Shown: positions 31,411 through 35,840 of the stretch, in pieces
How positions within the stretch are numbered: position 1 is the stretch's first letter
Layout: each line of letters begins with the position of its first letter
Assembly: GCA_049644305.1 (NCBI GenBank)
Contig: JBARRQ010000179.1
Coordinates: 1 to 35,840 of the forward strand
From: AC-32 sp049644305
GTDB lineage: Bacteria > Actinomycetota > Thermoleophilia > Gaiellales > Gaiellaceae
Direction of reading: 5' to 3'
DNA length: 35,840 nucleotides
Notes under the pieces: generated by a model
What the model was told of the DNA's origin: nothing
The model's database searches: none
The model's input: the letters and a program-made list of their open reading frames with translations, nothing else
Position numbers and translations under genes: made by a program

Positions 31411-32858
31411 CGACGGCGCTTGCGTTGACGGGGCTCCTCGTCGGGCTCGCGGGCGCCTGGTCGCCCTGAAGCCTCTCGATGGCCGGCACCGTGCGTGCCG
31501 CACGTCGGCTCGGAGGACGGGGGGCGCTCGGCGTAGGCGGCGGCGCATTTGCCGCCGGGCTCGCGATTGGCGCTTCGCTCCTCTTCGGAGCCCTCGGCGC
31601 GCTCGGCGCCGTCCTGCAGCCCGGGCGCGCGTTCGTGCTGGGCGCCGCGGCTCTGGCTGTTGCAGCCGCTCTCTCCGATCTCGCCGGGGTGCGAGTGCGA
31701 CCGCAGGTCCGCTTCCAAGTTCCGGAGCCCTGGCGCCGGACGATGTCTCTGCCGCGCGCGCTCTTCCTCTACGGCACCCTGCTCGGAGCCGGGGTGACGA
31801 CGTTCGTCCCGGCCGCGACCGTCTGGGCGCTCCTCCCGCTGAGCGTCGCGCTGGGCAGCGTGCCTGCCGCCCTCGCGGTGGGGCTCAGCTTCGCGGCCGG
31901 GCGGTGGCTGCCGGTCCTGATGCTTGCGACCCGCTGGGACGAGGGCGCGCTCGCCGAGCGACCGGGCGGCCTGCGGGTGTTGCGCATGCTCGCCGGGGTC
32001 TCGGTCCTGCTCGCCTTGATCGGCGGCGCGGCGCGCGCGGCCACACCCGTCTCTTCCCCTGCGGGGGATCCGAGCGCCACCGGCACGGATCTCACCTGGC
32101 AGCAGCCGGGTGTCGGCGGGTTCCTGCTCCGGAACGGCCAGGCGACGCAGCTTCCCGGCGACGATCCGGCCCTCGGGGGCTCGCTGATTGCCTGGCACTC
32201 CGGCGACACGGTCACCGTCGCGGCGAGCGACACCCTCGCCCCGGTGGTGCAGACGACGCTTCCGGGGGTCGAGAAGCTCGCCGTCTCCACCCGGTGGCTC
32301 GTCTACCGGGCAAAGGACTCGAGCGGCCGCGAGCAGATTCTCGCGCGGTCTCTGACAGACCTCACTCACGCGACGGTCGTCGCCCGGCCACGAGCCGCGG
32401 GCCTGCTCGGCCGGCCCTCCTTGTCCGGCGATCTCGTCGTCTTCCACGTCGCCACCCCTGATGGAAGCTGGCTCACGCTGGTCGACCTCGCCACCGGCCG
32501 GCGTGCCGTGCTCCGCTTCTCCGTCCGCTCGGTGGTGTCGAACCCGTCCCTGCTCGGCTCGACGCTGCTCTTCGTACGCGCGTCGCGCTGCTCTCAGCAG
32601 CTCCGGATCGCGCCCTTCGGCGGCAACGGTCAAGGGCGCGTCCTGTACGAGCTCCCGCCGCTCGCCGGCCAGGACGCCGGCCACGAGCGGCACCACACCT
32701 CCCAGGGCGAGCATCTTCCCTGCCCGCACGGCCCCGCGCCGACTACTCGCATCCTCTGGACAACGGCGCTTTCTACGACCACCGCCTACGTCACCGTCCT
32801 GCAACCGCGCCGTGGCGGTCGCACGCTGCCGACGCTCCTCGCGATTCCGCGCGCGTAA
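31404..32858 (+). CDS. CcdA-like membrane domain fused to beta-propeller-like domain; in-frame TGA at codon 22
   Basis: The frame opens at TTG 31404, with GGAG (31395-31398) 5 nt upstream, and overlaps the preceding stop. Codons 1-21 encode a membrane helix ending AWSP, then TGA (31467-31469), then SLSM. CcdA/DsbD-like proteins carry a Cys immediately after this SP (SPC-G-x-S-M). The frame then stays open for 463 codons: about five more helices (CcdA-like, to about residue 215), then an extracytoplasmic propeller-like domain (GGSLIAWHSGD, STRWLVYRAKDSSGREQIL, GDLVVFHVATPDGSW) with a His/Cys-rich loop near 430. If TGA is not read, ATG 31479 would give 459 residues lacking helix 1. Selenocysteine is the attractive reading; nonsense mutation is the alternative. 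Confidence 0.7.
31467..31469 (+). other. In-frame TGA at a conserved Cys position (candidate Sec codon)
   Basis: TCG CCC TGA AGC CTC TCG ATG reads S-P-stop-S-L-S-M. In the frame that begins at 31404 it is codon 22. Both flanks match the CcdA-type SPC-G-x-S-M helix motif. Confidence 0.6.
31482..31509 (+). promoter_or_regulatory. Hairpin downstream of the TGA (possible bacterial SECIS)
   Basis: CGTGCG (31490-31495) pairs perfectly with CGCACG (31499-31504) around loop TGC. GCCG (31482-31485) and CGGC (31506-31509) extend the stem past a bulge. The apical loop lies 26 nt after the TGA and has G in its second position, as in general bacterial SECIS models. A weaker alternative is GGCAC/GTGCC at 31485-31499. 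GC-rich DNA folds easily, so this is supportive only. Confidence 0.4.
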
Positions 32859-32898
32859 CACACGCGCCGCTCGTCGAGAAAGCTGCGAAAGTTCGGCC

Positions 32899-33495
32899 GT
32901 GGTCTTCTCACGCGGGTTCAAGGGCAAGCGGCGTGAGGGCCCGGCGGACCGGATCCCGCCGGGGCAATACCTGACCGACGACTTCCCCGTCCTCTCGGCC
33001 GGGCCGACGCCGCACACGCCGCTCGAGGAGTGGACCTTCTCGATCCAGGGCGGCGCTGAGCCCGTGAGCTGGACGTGGGACGAGTTCCGCGCGCTGCCCA
33101 CCGAGACGGTCACCGCCGACATCCACTGCGTCACGAAGTGGTCGAAGCTCGACACGGCCTGGGAGGGTGTCCCCGTCGAGACCCTGCTCGACGCGGTCGA
33201 GCACGACTCGGTCTACGCGCTTGCCTTCTGCGATGGTGGCTACACGACCAACCTGCCGCTCGAGGACCTGACGGGGGGCAAGGCCTGGGTCGCGTTCCAG
33301 TACGGCGGCGAGCCGCTCGAGCCGGAGCACGGCGGCCCCGCTCGCCTGCTCGTTCCTCACCTCTACTTCTGGAAGAGCGCCAAATGGGTGCGTGGCCTGG
33401 CCCTGCGCGACGAGGACGAGCCCGGCTTCTGGGAGACGAACGGCTACCACATCCGCGGCGACCCGTGGCTGGAACAGCGGTACTGGGGGGACTAA
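32899..33495 (+). CDS. Sulfite-oxidase-like molybdopterin oxidoreductase
   Basis: 198 residues from GTG 32899. Single-domain 'oxidoreductase molybdopterin-binding' protein: IPPGQYLTDDFPVLSAG at the N-terminus, WTFSIQGG, then DIHCVTKWSKLDTAWEGVP with Cys77 as molybdenum ligand. FCDGGYTTNLPLEDL and the C-terminal PHLYFWKSAKWVRGLAL, GFWETNGYHIRGDPW follow. No signal peptide, so it is cytoplasmic. The substrate is unknown for this actinobacterial branch. It begins 40 nt after the CcdA-propeller gene and is followed by a flavoprotein reductase, its probable electron partner. Confidence 0.9.
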   Translation: MVFSRGFKGKRREGPADRIPPGQYLTDDFPVLSAGPTPHTPLEEWTFSIQGGAEPVSWTWDEFRALPTETVTADIHCVTKWSKLDTAWEGVPVETLLDAVEHDSVYALAFCDGGYTTNLPLEDLTGGKAWVAFQYGGEPLEPEHGGPARLLVPHLYFWKSAKWVRGLALRDEDEPGFWETNGYHIRGDPWLEQRYWGD

Positions 33496-33590
33496 TGGCC
33501 ACCGTCCAGCCAAGGGCCGTTTCAAACGAGCGTCCGGGCGAAGCCCGCACGCCCTCCAAACGGCACCGCAAGCGGTGCCTCGGCGACTGA
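33495..33590 (+). CDS. Possible 31-residue leader peptide ORF
   Basis: An ATG overlaps the molybdoenzyme stop (TAATG), and the frame closes with TGA at 33588-33590, 13 nt past the GTG of the reductase. The peptide is basic (PSKRHRKRCLGD at its end) with no family resemblance. Its position would let ribosomes from the upstream gene run through the hairpins that hide the reductase start, coupling the two. It may be only a by-product of the structured spacer. Confidence 0.35.
   Translation: MATVQPRAVSNERPGEARTPSKRHRKRCLGD
33516..33579 (+). promoter_or_regulatory. Nested and mutually exclusive hairpins before the reductase gene
   Basis: GCCGTTT (33516-33522) pairs with AAACGGC (33558-33564), enclosing a hairpin GCGT-C-CGGGC-GAA-GCCCG-C-ACGC (33530-33552). 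A second perfect hairpin, GGCACCGC-AA-GCGGTGCC (33562-33579), contains the GTG start (33575) and shares three bases with the outer stem, so the two cannot form together. The layout is that of a translational switch, or of a palindromic insertion. Confidence 0.5.
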
Positions 33591-34303
33591 TATGGCTTGC
33601 CGCCTCCGTGGCGGGAGCTGTCCAGGAGACGCCACGCGTCCGAACGCTCGAGCTCGAGGTTCCCGGCTGGCCGGGTCACCGCGCAGGGCAGCACGTCGAC
33701 GTGAGGCTGACCGCCGAGGACGGCTACCAGGCGGAGCGGAGCTACTCGATCGCGTCGGCACCAGGCGACGGGCTCCAGCTCACGATCGAGCGGCTCGAGG
33801 ACGGCGAGGTGTCGCCCTACCTCGTGGACGAGGCGCGCAAGGGCGACCAGTTCGAATTGCGCGGGCCGATCGGGGGGTACTTCGTCTGGGAGGCAGATGA
33901 TGTTCGGCCCGTCCTGCTCGTCGGCGGCGGCTCGGGCGTCGTGCCGCTGATGGCAATGGCCCGCCATCGTGCGCGCGCGGGCTCCACCACCCCGATGCGC
34001 CTGGTCTACTCCTCCCGGACGCTCGAGGACGTGATCTACCGCGAGGAGCTCGACCGGCTCGCCGGCGGCGGCTTCGAGGTCGTCCAGACGCTCACGCGCG
34101 AGCAGCCTCCGGGCTGGGCCGGGTACTCGCGCCGGATCGACGCTGAGCTGCTCGCGGAGGTCGCGTGGCCGGAAGCGGACCGGCCGCAGGTGTTCGTCTG
34201 CGGCTCGACCCGGTTCGTGGACGCCGCGGCGGACGGCTTGATCGCGGCCGGCTACGAGCCGGGGTGGATCAAGACGGAGCGCTTCGGAGCGACAGGCACG
34301 TGA
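33575..34303 (+). CDS. Ferredoxin-NADP reductase-like flavoprotein
   Basis: 242 residues from GTG 33575. FAD domain: GHRAGQHVDVRLTAEDGY, then RSYSIASAP (Arg55-Ser58, the RxYS flavin motif) and ELRGPIGGYFVW. NAD(P) domain: LLVGGGSGVVPLMAMARH, LVYSSRTLEDVIYREEL and QVFVCGSTRFVDAAADGL. There is no 2Fe-2S domain. It probably reduces or is coupled to the preceding molybdoenzyme. No good ribosome binding site precedes the start, which lies inside a hairpin, so translation likely depends on coupling to upstream reading. Confidence 0.9.
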   Translation: MPRRLIWLAASVAGAVQETPRVRTLELEVPGWPGHRAGQHVDVRLTAEDGYQAERSYSIASAPGDGLQLTIERLEDGEVSPYLVDEARKGDQFELRGPIGGYFVWEADDVRPVLLVGGGSGVVPLMAMARHRARAGSTTPMRLVYSSRTLEDVIYREELDRLAGGGFEVVQTLTREQPPGWAGYSRRIDAELLAEVAWPEADRPQVFVCGSTRFVDAAADGLIAAGYEPGWIKTERFGATGT

Positions 34304-34572
34304 TGGAGACGCAAGACTCGAGACTCGACGGCAACGCGATCGGCGGACTCCTCCTCGAGCTCTTCGGCGCGGAGATGACCGTCGCCGCGTGCGTCTGCGG
34401 CTCGTGCGGCGCCGAAGAGCCGATGGCGAGGCTCGATGTCTACGTCCACGCGCCGGGGATCGTCGCGCGCTGCTGCCACTGCGAGTCCGTCGTCCTCCGA
34501 GCCGTCCGGAGCCCCGGCCGCACGTGGCTCGACCTCAGCGGTTTCAGCTCGATCGAGATCCCGGCGGCCTGA
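34303..34572 (+). CDS. DUF6510-like zinc-ribbon protein
   Basis: 89 residues from ATG 34303, overlapping the reductase stop (TGATG). Two Cys clusters, CVCGSC (30-35) and CCHC (57-60), would form a zinc ribbon. The end, VRSPGRTWLDLSG, is characteristic. Families of this type sit beside ferredoxin-reductase-like genes in Actinobacteria, so it is likely an accessory of the molybdoenzyme/reductase pair. No enzymatic motif is seen. Confidence 0.8.
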   Translation: METQDSRLDGNAIGGLLLELFGAEMTVAACVCGSCGAEEPMARLDVYVHAPGIVARCCHCESVVLRAVRSPGRTWLDLSGFSSIEIPAA

Positions 34573-34583
34573 GCACGAAAAGG

Positions 34584-34614
34584 GAGAGGGCCGCGGCAAG
34601 CCCGCGGCCCTCTC
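34584..34614. terminator. Strong bidirectional hairpin terminator
   Basis: Perfect 13-bp GC-rich stem (34584-34596 with 34602-34614) around CAAGC, followed by TTC and preceded by GAAAA. It lies between the convergent DUF6510 gene and the repeat-protein gene, 12 nt and 11 nt from their stops, and probably serves both. Confidence 0.85.
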
Positions 34615-34624
34615 TTCAGCTGGG

Positions 34625-35770
34625 TCAAACCAGCTGCTCCTCCCACTGGTCCTGATCGGTCTTGGCTCTGTTGCGCGTCGTGTCGTCGGCCGAGGAGGTC
34701 GGCGTCTGAGACGCCGTGCTCGACCCTCGGCCCGAGATGTCTCCGCCGGCGACCGCGTGCGGCGCATTCGTGTTCACCGCGTTCTGGTCGCTCTTGGCGA
34801 AGCCGAGGGCCCATTGCTCGGTCTCCGCATTCTGGATCCCGAGCTGGAAGGCCCCAGCGCCGCCACACCCTGCGAGACATCCGTGGGTGCCGTCCCGACC
34901 GTCCCTGCTGCCGCACCCGCAGTTCGTGCCATCACGGACAGGCGTGATGCCGCAACCGCAGTCCGTTCCCACGTTCTGCGTCAGGTTCTGCTCCTGGTCG
35001 GTCTTGGATTTGTTCTTGACCTCGGCCTCCGCGGAGGAAGTCGCCGTCTGGGTCGCCGAGCTCGGGCCGGAGTTGACGTCGCCTCCGGCGTTCGAGACGG
35101 GTGCGTTCCCGTTGACCGCGTTCTGGTCGCTCTTGGCGACCCCCAGTGCCCACTGGTTGGTCTCGGCGTTCTGCAGTCCGAGCTGGAATCCACCGGGGCC
35201 GCCGCAACCCGCCTGACAGGAGCTTAAGCCGCCCACGTCCTGCGTGAGCGTCTGGTCCTGGTCGGTCTTGGCCTTGTTCTTGACCTCGGCGTCCGCGGAA
35301 GAAGTCGCCGTCTGCGTGGCCGAGCTAGGGCCGGAGTTGACGTCGTGTCCGGCGATCGAGACCGGCGCGTTGCTGTTGACGGCGTTCTGGTTGCTCGCGG
35401 CGACTCCGAGCGCCCACTGGTTGGTGTCGGCCTTCTGAACACCGAGCTGGAAGCCGCCGGCGCCTCCGCAACCGGCGACACAACCGTTCTTGCCGTCACG
35501 GCCGCCCGTGCCGTCACGACTGTCCTTGCCGCCACAGCCACAGCCCGATCCCACGTTCTGGGTCAGGTTCTGGTCCTGGTCGGTCTTGGACTTGTTCTTC
35601 ACATCGGTGTTGGCCGTCGAGCTCGCCGTCTGCGTCGCCGAGCTGGGGCCGGAGTTCACGTCGTGTCCCGCGATCGAGACAGGGACGTTTGCGTTCACTG
35701 CGTTCTGGTCGCTCTTGGCGATCCCGACCGCGGTCTGCTGGGTCTTGGCGTTCTGGATCCCAGCCTGGAA
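34625..35770 (-). repeat. Tandem coding repeats, units of 318, 264 and 339 bp plus a partial unit
   Basis: Units 35453-35770, 35189-35452, 34850-35188 and 34625-34849. The core of about 85 codons is well conserved at the DNA level (for example GTTCTGGTC, GTCTTGG and GGGCCGGAGTT strings recur). Length differences come from the Gly/Cys/Asp linkers. Such repeats favour recombination and copy-number change. Confidence 0.8.
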
Positions 35771-35840
35771 TCCGCCGCCTCCTCCGCAACCGGCCTTACA
35801 GGAGTCGCTTCCGCCGACGTTTTGTGTCTGCGTCTGGTCC
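34625..35840 (-). CDS. Repetitive Asn/Gln/Ser-rich, Gly-Cys-punctuated protein (partial)
   Basis: At least 404 residues; the N-terminus is beyond the right edge. It is built of four units starting with F-Q-x-G-x-Q (codons whose first base is at 35770, 35452, 35188 and 34849). Each unit runs NQWALGVAKSDQNAVN, NAPVS-AG-DVNSGPSSATQT, a charged KNKSKTDQDQ segment, LTQNVG, and a linker of Cys-Gly motifs (CGCG, AGCGG). Some linkers carry collagen-like RDGRDGT stretches. The last unit is degenerate and ends WEEQLV. The composition suggests an exported, beta-rich fibre or adhesin; the alternating Q/N pattern recalls curlin-type amyloids. No domain is recognised with certainty. Confidence 0.75.
   Translation of the reverse strand, partial: DQTQTQNVGGSDSCKAGCGGGGGFQAGIQNAKTQQTAVGIAKSDQNAVNANVPVSIAGHDVNSGPSSATQTASSTANTDVKNKSKTDQDQNLTQNVGSGCGCGGKDSRDGTGGRDGKNGCVAGCGGAGGFQLGVQKADTNQWALGVAASNQNAVNSNAPVSIAGHDVNSGPSSATQTATSSADAEVKNKAKTDQDQTLTQDVGGLSSCQAGCGGPGGFQLGLQNAETNQWALGVAKSDQNAVNGNAPVSNAGGDVNSGPSSATQTATSSAEAEVKNKSKTDQEQNLTQNVGTDCGCGITPVRDGTNCGCGSRDGRDGTHGCLAGCGGAGAFQLGIQNAETEQWALGFAKSDQNAVNTNAPHAVAGGDISGRGSSTASQTPTSSADDTTRNRAKTDQDQWEEQLV

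Noticed and set aside
31479..32858. Annotating the CcdA-propeller gene from ATG 31479 as the whole gene
   Set aside because: It would discard a membrane helix with a well-placed ribosome binding site, stop-start overlap and the conserved SP motif. It remains the fallback if the TGA is a true stop.
31386..33155. Very long open frame on the minus strand opposite the CcdA-propeller and molybdoenzyme genes
   Set aside because: It is Arg/Gly/Pro-rich low-information sequence, typical of antisense frames in GC-rich DNA. The plus strand carries recognisable families with overlapping starts and stops.

Overview
The window is very GC-rich, densely packed DNA from a bacterium whose gene families look actinobacterial. 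Candidates within that phylum are Thermoleophilia/Gaiellales-like soil lineages; this is inferred from gene content, not from a marker gene. Supporting signs are many ATGA/GTGA stop-start overlaps, frequent GTG and TTG starts, and several genes whose start codon sits only 6-8 nt after a TANNCT -10-like box, which is the layout of leaderless transcription. No phage, IS, CRISPR or rRNA was seen. There is one tRNA (Arg, CCT).

Layout. 1-4.85 kb: the tail of an unknown gene, an Asp-box protein, a small membrane protein, a PhzF-family isomerase divergent from a SixA-like phosphatase plus ABC exporter operon, a conserved hypothetical, and a secreted FG-GAP-like protein. 4.84-7.22 kb (minus): xdhC and a class III aminotransferase. 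7.23-11.7 kb (minus): an OmpR-type regulator and histidine kinase, followed by a secreted helical protein, a small membrane protein, an ApbE flavin transferase and a ferric-reductase-like heme membrane protein. An HtrA protease is divergent from the regulator. Both the htrA and secreted-protein promoters carry four direct repeats at exact 11-bp spacing, which looks like the regulator's own box. 12.9-13.6 kb: tRNA-Arg followed by about 600 bp of non-coding DNA with short repeats.

13.6-28.3 kb is a purine-catabolism locus. On the plus strand lie allantoate amidohydrolase and a four-gene BMP-type (nucleoside/purine) ABC importer. On the minus strand a tight operon encodes adenine deaminase, 8-oxoguanine/guanine-type deaminase, HIU hydrolase, OHCU decarboxylase, the membrane urate oxidase PuuD with its C-terminal cytochrome c, and a DUF3830 protein. 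Divergent from it is a three-subunit xanthine dehydrogenase. Together they take adenine and oxidised guanine through hypoxanthine/xanthine and urate to allantoin, and then handle allantoate. Allantoinase itself is not visible.

28.6-34.6 kb: a HAF-repeat-like secreted protein on the minus strand, then the most unusual block in the window. Three overlapping plus-strand genes encode a MauE/thioredoxin-like fusion, a Tat-exported methylamine-dehydrogenase light-chain-like protein lacking one of the two TTQ tryptophans, and a CcdA-like membrane domain fused to a beta-propeller-like domain. The last of these has an in-frame TGA exactly where a CcdA 'SPC' cysteine is expected, with a good ribosome binding site upstream and a hairpin at a distance suitable for a bacterial SECIS. 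This is a candidate selenocysteine codon; a nonsense mutation is the alternative. A sulfite-oxidase-like molybdoenzyme, a ferredoxin-reductase-like flavoprotein and a DUF6510 zinc-ribbon protein follow, with a structured RNA segment between the first two. A strong bidirectional terminator separates them from a partial, highly repetitive secreted-type protein that runs off the right edge.
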